Source: Leptoclinus maculatus (Eukaryota; Chordata; Actinopteri; Perciformes; Stichaeidae). Taken from it: DNA of 64,000 nt. Shown piece after piece: positions 1 through 11,782 of the stretch. Where the stretch lies: positions 19,884,674 to 19,948,673 of the forward strand of contig JAVDOI010000008.1 in assembly GCA_032191485.1 (NCBI GenBank). Reading direction: 5' to 3'. Below the pieces are notes generated by a model, which saw only the letters and a list, made by a program, of their open reading frames with translations, had not been told where the DNA came from and searched no databases. The position numbers and the translations under genes are program-made. The stretch's first letter is position 1, and every line of letters starts with the position of its first letter.

Positions 1-1130
1 TCGTTCCTACAACATTACATAAAATGTTTACTGACAAATTATGATCTGATGATGCTGCCACACCCAAAACTATGCAATGGAGTCCAGCGTGTAAGCAACA
101 GGAGCGGTTAGACACAGACAGATTTAAAACCAATCCACAGTTTAACTCTGAAGCACGTGAACACGTGAAAGCTCCGTTAGAATTAACCTTTGTGTGTAAA
201 ACTGCAAGTGTAGTAAAGCTAACAGTTGAACTAGGAATTAAATATAACGGATGCTTACTGCGGACAATTGGGGTAACAACCTCAATGTTCAACTTCATTT
301 AGTTTTACCATTAAATACATGGTTTACTTGATAATATTAGTCTGTGAACTCATTTTAAAACCTCTAACTGACCTTTAACAACACAACAACGTCAACAAGC
401 GCTTGGGCAACATTTCGGCGGTGAACCTGCGGCAATGTAGCCGGCCACGCGACATGTCATGTAGGCTACTTTGTGATTTGTAGGATCTTTACTTGAACAT
501 CTGCTCGACCAGGGGATCATTTTGAATTCTGGTAGCGATGCAATAAACCTGGGAAGGAGGAATTGATTATAAAGTCTTATACAAGAGGCTGGGTTCTAGT
601 AACTGATGATGTTTTAACAGAGGGATGTCAGGCTTACATCCTCTTAATTAAGTCTGCATTAATGTAGTGACTAACTAACTAATTGCTGAATAGTCTATTT
701 GTAGTGTTCTTATACTTTATCTCTCATGACTGAGATATTGAACACAGACACATGAATCATCTTCCTGCTCAGGAAACGCTCCTTTCTTTATACTTGCAAT
801 GTAGCACAACTCATTTATAGAAACTCATACAAGCTCCACGTTGGATGCACTTTTGATTGCCCTGCAAATATTTTCTTTATATTTTTTCAACTACTTTTGA
901 CTCTTTCAAGTTACATTCAGACCTGAATAAAATAAAAAAATAAAAATAAGTGGGCTAACCCCTCGGGAAAACCCCCCTTTTATGTGTGCCCTTTCCTCTC
1001 AGGCAGACACTGGACCTTTCAGAGGTATTGCACTGTCATCTGCTATTACTGACGAGGAGCTGCTGATGCTCTGAAGCCAGATATGGAATGTAAGAGAGAG
1101 AAACACTGACGACAGCATCGCGTCTCTCCC
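1..1130. other. AT-rich non-coding sequence upstream of the beta promoter
   Basis: No convincing exon, RNA gene or mobile element is seen. If the RIM2-alpha exons lie further left, this stretch is alpha-transcript intron. An A/T-rich patch occurs at about 925-955. The small ORFs here have no splice or codon support. Confidence 0.5.
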
Positions 1131-1770
1131 CTGTATTATACCGTGGTGTATATATCTGCTGCTGTGCGCGTACCAAAGAGTGCATGAGAGAGGATGGAGA
1201 GATGTGGCAACGAGTGCGCACAAATTGCGTTGTGTGCGTGTGTGTGCGCGTCTGTTAGCGCGAGTGTGTGCTTTTCATAGGCGACGGGAAATATGAGTTG
1301 AATGCGAGGCAGCTGCTGATGCGCCGGTAAGGGATGCTGCTGCTGCCGCTGCCGCTGCTGGCTGCCGCGTAGGGATGCTTCTCCGCTTCTTCTCTCCTCC
1401 GGGCGCTCCTTCGCCTCTCCCTGCACACCGAGAAGAGATTTTCGCCACAGCGAGAAGGAGAAAAGGCTCGTTACCGGCACCGGCGCTATACCTTCTTTCC
1501 CCCGCTCCAAGTCGGAAGCATTATGACCGACGGATCCCGCGCGGAATGCGTCTCATCTGAGGACACTTTTTACCAGGAGCGGCCGGAGAAACGTGGAACT
1601 TGCTCGGCGTCTTTTCTGCGTCTAATGCGCCCCCTGGAGATACGAATAACAGAATACTGAGGAGGTCTATGTGTGGAGGGGGGCGTCCGGAGAGCGCGCA
1701 AGGCTTCGGGATGTGCTGTCGGTGAAAGGGGTGATCATTTACTGAGGATAAAAGAAAACGGAGGGGGAAA
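1131..1770 (+). promoter_or_regulatory. rims2: RIM2-beta internal promoter and 5-prime leader
   Basis: The sequence changes from AT-rich to visibly CG-rich from about 1110 to 1750, directly before the first coding ATG at 1771, as expected for a vertebrate CpG-type promoter. A TATTATA element lies at 1134-1140 and GTATATATA follows near 1147. A CTG/CCG-rich stretch lies at 1337-1370. Three upstream ORFs precede the main start: ATG 1375 (61 codons), ATG 1523 (45 codons, stop 1658-1660) and ATG 1669 (18 codons, stop 1723-1725). The transcription start is not known. RIM2-beta is known in mammals to come from an internal promoter, so position and composition fit. Confidence 0.65.
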
Positions 1771-1892
1771 ATGCAGTTTGAGACATTGCGTCAGTTCTGT
1801 AGCTCGGTTTTATCACATTTCAACGGGGCTTTCTCGGCGCCTCAGAACATCTTGCAGACGGAGCTCTTCGAGCAGGCGCTGAGCAACATCGG
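1771..1892 (+). CDS. rims2: rims2 exon 1-beta: RIM2-beta-specific N-terminus
   Basis: This encodes 40 residues plus two bases of a split codon, beginning MQFETLRQFCSSVLSHFNG. That is a close match to the mammalian RIM2-beta start, which replaces the zinc-finger Rab3/Munc13-binding region of RIM2-alpha. The donor is GG|GTGAGT. The two spare bases join the single G at 28867 to make GGG, giving NI-G-KRSPSA. The ATG has A at -3. A protein made from this start would keep the PDZ, C2A and C2B parts but lack Rab3 and Munc13 binding. The ORF is too short and too conserved in sequence to be a chance match. Confidence 0.92.
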
Positions 1893-1960
1893 GTGAGTGA
1901 TTCCTTTGTAAAGAAACGGCCTGATTTATGAGGAAGGGCTTCCCCGTTGGTATGTCAAAC

Positions 1961-2006
1961 GGGTATTGGGGGGGGAGGGGGTTGGGGTGGGGGGGGGGGG
2001 GGGGGG
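1961..2006 (+). repeat. G-rich tract, potential G-quadruplex
   Basis: Successive runs of eight, four, four and eighteen G separated by one to three other bases start 69 nt after the exon 1 splice donor. On the transcribed RNA this would be G-rich and could fold as a G-quadruplex. The exact length of the 18-G run is unreliable in assemblies. Confidence 0.7.
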
Positions 2007-2304
2007 TTGTTGCGTTTATCGATCGGCAGCCAGCCTGCGTAATAACAACCTACAGTATAGTACTGTTGCTGCTGCTGCTGCTGCAGATATTTCCTGGCTG
2101 GATGATGGGGCCGATCAGTGATGCTGCCGCGGTTTTGCCGTGTGCGCGTGCGTACTGAAAACGAGCCGTTTTTAAGGCAGACTGTGTGTGTGTGTGACCA
2201 TGCCGAGGTGTGCCTGTGCTGTGCGCGTGGCCGTGTATGTATGTGTGCGCGTGCGCGTATGCCCCAGCGCACCGCTGCTGCAGCATGTGTGCTATATACT
2301 GCCT

Positions 2305-2331
2305 CTGCTGCTGCTGCTGCTGCTGCTGCTG
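2305..2331 (+). repeat. (CTG)9 trinucleotide repeat in intron 1
   Basis: Nine uninterrupted CTG units. A shorter (CTG)n lies at 2063-2085, and imperfect CTG/CCG repeats lie in the 5-prime leader at 1337-1370, so the first exon is flanked by CTG-type repeats on both sides. Confidence 0.85.
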
Positions 2332-2383
2332 TGCCCGAGAGGAGAACGTGAGGGGGTGAAGAGGGTAAATGTACATTTTTAAT

Positions 2384-2384
<1 letters not shown>

Positions 2385-2417
<33 letters not shown>
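2385..2417 (+). repeat. (CA)n microsatellite
   Basis: Uninterrupted CA dinucleotides over 33 bases. Confidence 0.9.
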
Positions 2418-2419
<2 letters not shown>

Positions 2420-3921
2420 CCCCTCTCTCCGCACACCCACGCACACAAGGCACACACCCACACTCATACACAGGCCATCATGTTTGTGGAGGAAGGGGAA
2501 CTACATACATAACAGGTATGAATTATTTGATGGAATAGTGACGAAACTGCAGAAAACAACCCTATTATATACATCGTATGCTTACGGTAGACATGGGCAA
2601 AACATGTAGCATGTCTCTACCCTTTTAGCTACAGTGTTACTGCAACATATGCTCACTGTATTTTCACATTTGCTGGAAGAGAAGTGCTTGTGTGTGTGTC
2701 GAGAGAGAGAGAGAGAGAAGCTGGATCTCACTTAGATGCATCAGAGCATATTCTGATTAGTCTGCTAAATGCTCCGATCCCCCCACGGAGAGGCCCCTGG
2801 TCATCTGGCCAGGGCATGGCTGTTAGACACATTTTGCAGACTGCAGGAGGACTTGGAACTTGCAAACAGACTCCCCGCGTTCCTGCAGCAGCAGCAGGGC
2901 CGAGAGAACACGCAGGCCTCTTTTTTTCTCTTCTCGATCGAGGCGCGGGCCCCATATCTCCACACCACGCACTGTCTGTCTCCGGGGGACTGCGAGTCTT
3001 TCCCTCTTGTCCCCCCACCCCACCATCAGAAATAATTTACAGCATTGCTGGGCTCCCTGCCACCTCACATTACATGGCCAGAACACTCAGCCACTGGAAG
3101 CGCTGAACAGGGGGCTCTGTGCCTGGAAACTGTGATCCAGCAATCATCACATCTGACTGATTAAATTGAACTTATTTTCCATCACTACCCATTTTTTTTC
3201 TTTTCTCAGTAAACCCCTCCCGTAGAAACCGTCTCTGAATGCTAGTTGACGGAAGGACTGCTTAATTATCATATTGTTATATAGTTGGCTGAGTCATTTT
3301 TAATGCTGTTCCAGTGTCGGCCTTTAGGTCCGCTCATTTCTGGGTCTGTAAGTAGTACCATGAAACTCACCGGTACAAAACAACAACAACACAACTCTCT
3401 GCAAACCGGCAGTGTGTGCTAGCCAGCTTGGCCATCCATTCGATCAGGGCTGTTTGTGTGTGTCTCTCTCTCTCTCTCTCTCTGTTTCTTTCTTGGCCAG
3501 GCCAGGCCTGCTAATGGGCTGTATGCTTTTAGATCCAGCTCCATGTATTATGCATGTGTGCGTCAGGAGAGGTCCTAATGGGGCGTGGGGATCTGTTCTT
3601 AGAAGGCCTGAATGGTTTTGAATTGAGTGGTCACTACATTTAAACTGCAACCATACTCGCGCCCCCCCACACCCCCCCACACTCCTCTAATACGCACTCA
3701 TACACACACTTTCCCCTTAACCCTATATGGCAGCTCTTTGTGCTCGCCGCCCTGAAATGCCTGAGACCAAAGTGTGTCTGTTGATGGACTGGTGTATGAA
3801 GTGATAACAGGGACGTTACTGAGTTTGTGATGCCGTTCTCATTCACTGTTTGTACTTATTCCTTCGAAAACTAATGCAGCTAACGTGACTTAATGTAACT
3901 TACCTTCATGTATGAATGGTT

Positions 3922-4056
3922 AGTTGGTGCTGATGGGCAGGTGGCACCTTGCATGGTAGCCATCAGTGTATGAATGGGTGAATGATGGCATGTAGCGTTA
4001 AAGCACTTTGAGTGGTCGGAAGACTAGGAAAGCGACAAGTACAGTCCATTCACCAT
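3922..4056 (+). mobile_element. short dispersed repeat relic (teleost retroposon 3-prime end)
   Basis: It contains the phrase built from CAGTGTATGAATGGGTGAATG, then AAAGCACTTTGAGTGGTC, GAAGACTAG and AGTACAGTCCATTCACC. I recognise this arrangement as a very common teleost dispersed repeat end. The copy is degenerate and family assignment needs a repeat library. Confidence 0.6.
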
Positions 4057-5125
4057 TTAACTTACTAACGTACTTAACTAACGCCACATACTTAAGTTAC
4101 ATAATACTTATTCTAACCCAAACTACGATCTTTCCTTAAACCAGACCACGTATTTAAACATCTTCCGATCTGCAGGGTCTTGATCAGGCCCATTGATCGT
4201 TCGTGTTGCTGGACATTCGTTAGAGAACGTGCAAAAAAAATAACCTTTCTTGAGATATCATGAGAACCGTATGAGGACATTTTGCTTGGTTGTTTCCCAG
4301 ATGAGCCTTTTGCAAACTGTGCGATGCTATAAACGGGATATGAATAGCTGCGTTTGATTTTTCTGCACAGATGCAATGTTTTGAGAGCAGCGCAATGTTT
4401 CAAATCCAGCATATTAAATAAAACCCATATTGCCGCTGTTTAATGATTCCAAACGGGCTGCCCAATCTCGGATGTGATTTTAGTGAGTCATCCTCATAAC
4501 CACAGCTGTTTAATTCATCCCACACTCTCATATATTGCTCTCCTGCAGTGACTATCTGCGCGGTATAGTGTGTACAGTCACAGAGCGGAGGAAAACTGTC
4601 AGCTCCACGCTGAAAGTTCCTCTGAAGTGGAACCCCCTCCCACACCCATCTCTTCCCTTGCCCCCCCCCCCCCCCCCCCCCCAGCCATCTGGTTGCCATA
4701 GTGATAAGGTGTAATGTTCAATCAATAGAAATGATGATCCTCCCTGTCTGTCAATCCTGACGTTAGAGCAGGGCCTGATTCAACAGTCAAAGGAAGGCAT
4801 GGGGCAAGGGATGTTATTTCTTACAGAATTACCAAAAAACAGGAGGGTGGATGGATGTTTGGTCTGCTTTGACATGTCTATGGACACTTTTTCAACATGT
4901 TAACATGACGGTTATTTCTCAGATTGTATGCACAAATACGTATACAGCACAGAAAAGGCCTCATGGAACTGCTGTAAAGGCGATTCAGTGATAGGACCTG
5001 AATCAACTTCTTTAAAGAGGTGTGAGGCCTCTTAACCTATAGAGCAAACTCTGAGATGCTTTTCAGCTCATTTGTCTGTAGCAGCTCAAGATTGTGCTGG
5101 TTAAGCAATGTGTGTTTGTAAGCAC

Positions 5126-5325
5126 NNNNNNNNNNNNNNNNNNNNNNNNNNNNNNNNNNNNNNNNNNNNNNNNNNNNNNNNNNNNNNNNNNNNNNNNNNN
5201 NNNNNNNNNNNNNNNNNNNNNNNNNNNNNNNNNNNNNNNNNNNNNNNNNNNNNNNNNNNNNNNNNNNNNNNNNNNNNNNNNNNNNNNNNNNNNNNNNNNN
5301 NNNNNNNNNNNNNNNNNNNNNNNNN
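5126..5325. other. assembly gap (200 N)
   Basis: Exactly 200 consecutive N. The round size suggests a placeholder, not a measured length. Any ORF drawn across it is meaningless. Confidence 0.99.
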
Positions 5326-8300
5326 AGAGGCTTATAAGGTCTGACCTTTGGAAGGTCAAGAGGTGGACTTTATTCAGTGCTGTGGAGCCCACACGACACA
5401 GCTGAACACACATTTCAGGCTATAGGCTGTCCCTGAGTCAGTTTACATTAAGTTATTTCTGTGTGCATGGAATCCATTTTAAATCCACCATTAGCCTCCG
5501 ACTACGTTAGGGGTCTATATCTACAGGTATTCTCTAGGAATCTGTTTTAGTAACCTAGTTATCATCCACAGCACACACCCAATGCACAATCGACCCGATG
5601 GCATAATATCTGCCTGCATTGTTTCATGAATGGGGGAAAGGCCCCGCTTCTGCACGTAATCCTGTTGCCGTGCCCCAAATCCAAATCTATTTCATGCTCC
5701 AATTTATTCAATTACCAAAAATACACTTGAAGAAGCTGTGTGATAAAGCAATAATGAAGAAGCTTAATCTAAACATCTGCGTCTATCCAGCCCGTTGCTA
5801 TCATCATCCGTCTCATCCCCAGCCCCGCGCTCAAATCCGCTTTCGCAAAACACTGATTGTATTTCACAAGCTCAACCAGATTAATTATTTTCCATATTTT
5901 GCAAACACTGCACCGTGCACGTGTCAACCCCCCCCCCCCCCCCCGTCTCCCCGCATGCGTACAATTAGCTCAGTTCGTTTGTGTTGCAAATACAGCGGCC
6001 CTGGCGGTGCTCGGCGGCCTCCCTGGGCTTCTCCTGCCACGCAGCGGAGAGGAGATCCCAGCCGAGGAGCGATCAAAAAGCCTCCTCCTTTGGCAGGCAG
6101 ATGCTGAGTAAACACGGGAGAAGAAGAAACTGTCTCCTCCCGCTTCCGCTTCGCGCCTTCATTATTTCTGGAGTCTGCTGGCTGGCGTTAATGAAACCCC
6201 ATGTAATATTCATTTAATTCCCAGTGTTTACTAGTTCATTAGGTTTTAGGATAGTAGTTGATCTGATCTCCAGGGGTGGCTAGGGAGAGGAAAGAAGCTG
6301 ACTTTGAAGATTTTCCTTTTTTTCCACTCACCGGCATCCCTTCCATTTATTCATACGTCTCTCTTGATCCTGTCAGAAGACCATTCACAGTTCTCCCGCT
6401 CACGGAAGCGTAGAGCTTCTGCTCTCATTTGTACATCTGTAACTAAAGTTTGAAGGCTGTTTTTTTTGTATTGTGGTGCAGCGGTACATCGAGGACCCAG
6501 TTACTGTCATCATCCGTATGACACATATTTTAAACACACCATCGGTACATAAAACAGGCGAGTAGAGTGCTACTTCCTGTGATGTATGTAAATCTAGGAA
6601 TCGAAGCACAAAAAAGGTGGTTGAAGTTAACCACCGCCGTAGATTGAATGTGTTCTCAGACCAGAGCCCCTCCAGGCCTGTGGAGCTCCCTGGCTCAGGG
6701 CGCTGTGTTACAGACGCTGTCCTATGCAATTACAATTAACCCACGCAGCCCTTTGGTCTGGGGCTCGCTCTGCAAAGGTCTGACCGCGGGTTCATCGATT
6801 GCGACGTTGGCTCGTCAATGCCATTGAGCGCTGTAGAAAAGGTCTTTCTGCTGAGCACACAGGGACACAGCGAGTGGCTTTTTCATCAGACAAAGAGGAA
6901 AGATGCAACTTGGTCGCAAGCTCGCATTTGAAAGAATGTGGTTAAAAACTCCAAGTGCTGTGTCATTGCTTCCACGCATCCTTCTCCCACCTGGCAGTTG
7001 TTGAGCTCCTACTATCATCTGCATTTATCCTGCAGCATTAGTATGATTGTTTTTTTTTTCCAAAGCAGTATTTTTGGGGGATAAAGCAACAGCGTAGCTC
7101 TAATGATGTAAGTATTAAAATGATCATTAAAGATCTTTGGCGACATCTCATTATGTGCTAAAAGTTGTAGAAAGTAATTGGAGTCACATTTAATTTTTTC
7201 AGACAGCTATCTCCCATATCTATTTCCTTGTTGGCTTTTCCCAAACTCTTCAACCCTTGTACTTAGCTGCACACGGTCTCTTTGATCTCAATGTGTGTGT
7301 GTGTGTGTGTGTGTGTGAGTAAGTAGTGACATCTCTCAGACAGGGAAAGTGTTTCAGAGAAGAGCTCGGGAGGCACCGTCTTCCCATTATGCACAGCTTC
7401 CTGTCTGCCTCCAGGCAAGCCTTCGAGCAGCCGATCTGTTTGAATTCAACTTAAGAGAGACTGGCGGGGGGGAAAGGCTACGAAACTGGAATGGAGAAGA
7501 TGGGGTGAACAAGCAGCAATTTGAAAAAAGAAAGAAAAAAAGAAAGCACCGAAATGAATAGCATTTTCAGAAAGTAACTGACGGGGGAAATCTATCAACA
7601 TGCTTTGCTAACTAGTCCCAGAACGGGATCAAGAAAATGAGATCATCTACCGTGGTCGCTCCAGTGGAACCCATTGCACACGGCTCCTATTATTCTGCTG
7701 TTCTGCACTTTCTCAAATGTTGCACGCCTAATTTAGCACATTGTAGGATGAAACCTGCGCGGCTCAGTTACTGTCTAAAACAAACATTTTGTACATTTTC
7801 TCTGCTGTTGTCTTGAATTACTGTCTGTCTGTTGCTCAATTGAAGAAAGAGCAAAAGATTTGAATCTTTCCAAACGAGACCATTGAGGAGCGATTGTTCG
7901 GCGATTCCCCTTTGCATACAGCGGGACTTCAACTGGTGCCTGATGAAGATAAAACCCGATGGAGATTGTCAATGTTGGCTCGAGGATGTGAAGTGTTCTG
8001 CACGATGCCGTCAGTCACGTTGCAGTCGGTGCCTATCAGAGTTCGTTAAGCTGGGCACTCAGTGTGTAAGTAGACATACATCTTGATTTGATTATGCCCT
8101 GGGCCCAGCCACAGAGATGCATTGGGGTAAGTTGGCTGCAGTGGCTTCCCTTCCCTGTGGATGTAATTGGAGAATGCTAATATCTCCTTTCCCTGGCAAT
8201 CTCTCTTTCAATTTAGGTTTGTGACAAGCAGCATCCAAGCAGTTTGTAGCCAAAAAAAGGCAATAAGAAGGATGTATATGATACATTAGATCTGTAGTAA

Positions 8301-8984
8301 AAATGCTGACATTTCTACATTCAATCCTCTCATTCTTGCAGAAGGCTGACTTTGTAGTCCATGAAACCGGTTTGAAAAGGTGTGAAGTGCCCTCGCACCA
8401 CACACACAGCTTTTACTACCATGATCGGTTGTATTATTCGTGTTAATTTATAAATGATGTGCTAAAAATAGCCGCTGCGGTAATAAACGTGAAGTGTGCT
8501 GGATTGCCAGAGGCAATGTGCAGTGTGTACTGCTGTGGAACAAAGGCACATTTAAATAGAATTGCTGCAGTCAAGTGGGCTCCCTCGTTCTTTCCTTGTG
8601 TTTTTCTTCATTGTGTAATTGCAGTTCTTAAAATTCAGTGTTTTCTCCGCCACAGAGTATGAACACTTCCCATAAAATACTTGAGCTTGTCTCGGTTTCA
8701 CTGTTCATCATGTAGCATTAGTAAACCGAACCACATCAACCTCAATGTCCAACCCAGTTATATTGGATTTTCAGTACATTCAGGTATGCAGCATAATATC
8801 CAGATTAGTATTTTAGTATCGTCCAGCTTTTAACTCTACAACCCACTCTGGGTTTATAGTGGGCCCAGAAATGATTTGAGCATGAATGGACTTCAGTCTC
8901 TTTTCTTCTGAGATGGACACTTCTACTCTGTAAAGCAGTGATGCTTTGAAACCAAGTGTCAGGGAACAGGGAGAGAGCCTGGAG
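5326..8984 (+). other. intron 1: unremarkable non-coding sequence
   Basis: It holds a 16-base C-run at about 5929-5944, a GC-richer patch at about 5990-6110, and (GT)n at 7292-7317. No exon, RNA gene or recognisable transposon was identified. Confidence 0.5.
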
Positions 8985-9400
8985 TCTATACGTACAGCTA
9001 TGGAAGATACAGCGACCTCCACTTTAAAAACGACCGTCAGACTCTCCCCCTCGTTGTTTTGCTGTATGTTCTAGGCATGTTCAAGAGCAAGTAAGAACTG
9101 ACTTCAAAATAAAAGTGATCTTCCGGTAAATCCGGAATTTCACATTTATTCAATAAATAGGCAGTCTGTCAATAATAAATAATAAAAATACAAAATAAAT
9201 AAATGCTCAAATGAATTCAACAAGTTAGTCAGTCCATAAACAATAGATAAATTAAGATTAGACTAAATTAATTGATATTAAATAAAATGTATGATAGTGA
9301 AAAAAAAGATATTTTAGAGAAAATATGAAGATATCGAGATTTATATCGCGGCATATCCTACAAATATCCAGATATTATTCATAAGCCATATCACCTAGCC
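8985..9400 (+). mobile_element. dispersed repeat, copy 1 of a pair
   Basis: It shares a colinear series of segments with 11345-11782: GCGACCTCCACTTTAAAAA, then AAGAACTGACTTCAAAATAAA, TTTATTCAATAAATAGGCAG, TCTGTCAATAATAAATAA and a final GAAAATATGAAGATATCG. It ends with ATATCACCTAGCCTTA, typical of teleost DNA-transposon ends. No coding capacity remains. Confidence 0.65.
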
Positions 9401-10511
9401 TTAAGTCACAGCAACATTGTTAGCCCTAATTGAATTGAAAGATGATGCAGTATGTGATGCAGTGACTTTCCATTTGTGACGGAATACCTCGACATGATTG
9501 TCCACCCCAGCCGTGCATTGAGATTAATGCTAATATCAGCATGCACACATGATGTCGGTGCTAATGTTAACATTCTAACCAAGTGTGACAATATCGAGCT
9601 ATCTGAGTCTGAGATGTCCTATAACAAGCCACCGAGGAGAGGATAAACCCTTGATGACTCATGGCTACATTAAAGGGCTGACAACTTTTTACTGTGTATT
9701 CATTTTATTTGTATTAACAGACAAATGCTGTGAGCAGGAGCAGGATTTGGTGGAATTTAAGAATGTGAAGTGAGTTCAGAAGTTTTGTGCAGAAATATTA
9801 GATCGGCATTGGTAACTCTAGATGATGGGTTTGTTTTCTCGCTCCGTTCGTCCGCACAGGGCAGAACACCGTGTGCCCAGGCAGGGAAAAGCGCTTTATG
9901 TATGTATGGGACGACGGAGGCCCGACCTTGAACCCAACACAAGGAGCTATTTAGCCTGGACCCCATCACCATTTGTCAGCAATGATTGGACAATAACCAA
10001 AGACACATTGCTCACCTGTGAAGGGACGTCATAGTGCTCCTCCCCCCCCCCCACACACACACACACCCCGTCGCCCTGCTCGGCCTCGTTGTATAGTTGG
10101 TACAGGGAGGGCCTGGCCGTCTGGCGCGTCGTGCCGTGCTGCTGCAGTCTTATCTGTTGAAAATAATAGACTCGGAGGAGATGGGAGAAAAACAGAGAGA
10201 GAGGGAGAGGAAAGTGTATGTCGGGGGGGGGGGGTGGTGGGATGTAGCGACCGACATGGGACCAGTCCAGACCCGTCTGGGCCGCTGCTGGTTTTTGCCA
10301 GGAGGGTCGTCAGTCCGTCCAGCTCCTGAGGTGTTATTTTGGGCTGCAAGGATTATTAAAGCATCCTCTGACTCACCCCTCAGCTTTTTTCATTACCCCC
10401 TCGCTTTCCGTGGAGCCAGACAGCCGCGCAGCGTCACCACCTTTGATTTCAAATGCAGCTTGCTCACTGGAATGAAAAATGTGTACTTAGCAGAACCAAG
10501 AAGAAATTCAT

Positions 10512-10578
<67 letters not shown>

Positions 10579-11344
10579 GCGAGCGTGTGTTCAATTACTT
10601 GCGTGTCAGAGAGAGAAAGAGATTCTTAAGACATTTTATTTCTTCTTCCAGTGCAGAAATACAGCCCGGTGTTTGGTTCCAATAGAATTTGCTGGGTTAT
10701 GAACAGCTCGACAAATCTCAGTATGTTCTCTCCGCAGAGCGCTTTGTGAAAACGCACAATGCCTGCTGAGCACTGAGCAGCCAACATGCGACAGCGCAGC
10801 AGGCAGGCAGGAAGGGAGGGAGGGTCTCCATAAGTTCCCCCCTCGCGTGAAGCTGAACAGTCTCCGTATTGTGTTTGTGCGTTGAGGATGCTCGTGTGAA
10901 ACTGTGAATAGTTATTGCTATTTGTTTCCTCATTACTTGTGTGATTGTACAGCATGGTGCTACTTTGGAGTAGCATGAAAATAACATTTATCATGAAACT
11001 CCCCTGATTCAGTTTCTGCTGACCTTCAGTGGTTTAAATAGCTGCAGTGATGCAGCAGTGTTCTCCAGGGTGTGTCAGTACACCGTGACATCCTTATGTC
11101 AGGTGACATCATTTTGGACCACACCCATAAGGTTACAATTCACAGGTGGGCGATGTATCGATGATACTCGCTGTGCTGCAGCTTGTGCTTTGTGGGAAGG
11201 AACATCTTGCTGCGTCATTGTTTTAAGCCGCCAACATAAGACTTACTTTGGGGTTTCGCTTCTCCGTGCGTGGTGTATGAACGTGGATGTGCATACAGGG
11301 CGTGTGTGTTTGTATCCTGATGGAAGCAGGGCAGTTTATACCAG
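9401..11344 (+). other. intron 1: non-coding, with a long (GA)n tract
   Basis: The main content is (GA)n at 10517-10575, a G-run at about 10223-10233 and a CA/C-run patch at 10042-10069. ORFs here are simple-sequence artefacts. Confidence 0.5.
10517..10575 (+). repeat. (GA)n microsatellite
   Basis: 59 bases of uninterrupted GA, purine-only on the plus strand. Confidence 0.92.
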
Positions 11345-11782
11345 TTGAGGTCGGAAACAACAATGGAAGATGGCAGCCTCCACTTTGAAAAAAACGGTCA
11401 AGCTAGCCCCCACGTTGTCCAAAATAAAATGAAGAACTGAATTTAAAATAAATGGGATCGCCCGGTGAATGCCACAGGCAATTTAACGTTTATTCAATAA
11501 GTCAGACAGTCTGTCAATAATAAATAAACTAAATTAAGTAAATTACAAAATGAATAAATATTAAATACAATGAATATTTGTTTTTAAAAATGACCGCCCG
11601 CAAACTGTATTTCTGTGAAAAATGTAATTTCAATTGTGTGAATAATAAGTCAAACTTAATAGATTCAGATTAGTTTGCTCGAATGATCATGCTGGTATGA
11701 TCATACGCATGAAAGGGTTAAATCAAACATTTTTGTTGTTTTATAGAAAATATGAAAATATCGGGCCCTAGCCAGCTAAATG
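11345..11782 (+). mobile_element. dispersed repeat, copy 2 of a pair
   Basis: Same orientation and segment order as 8985-9400, starting GATGGCAGCCTCCACTTTG and ending AATATGAAAATATCGGGCCC. The middle differs by insertions of AT-rich sequence, so the copies diverged long ago and this is not a recent tandem duplication. Confidence 0.65.

Larger units (their letters stand above)
1893..5125 (+). other. intron 1, left part: G-run, triplet repeats, microsatellites
   Basis: Repeats crowd just after the exon 1 donor: a G-rich block at 1961-2006 ending in 18 G, (CTG)n at 2063-2085 and 2305-2331, and (CA)n at 2385-2417. (CT)n lies at 3462-3482 and a C-run at 4661-4682. A short dispersed-repeat relic lies at 3922-4056. 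No exon with good borders was found. Confidence 0.6.

Noticed and set aside
5063..5413. ORFs spanning the N block
   Set aside because: Most of each frame is unknown sequence in an assembly gap.
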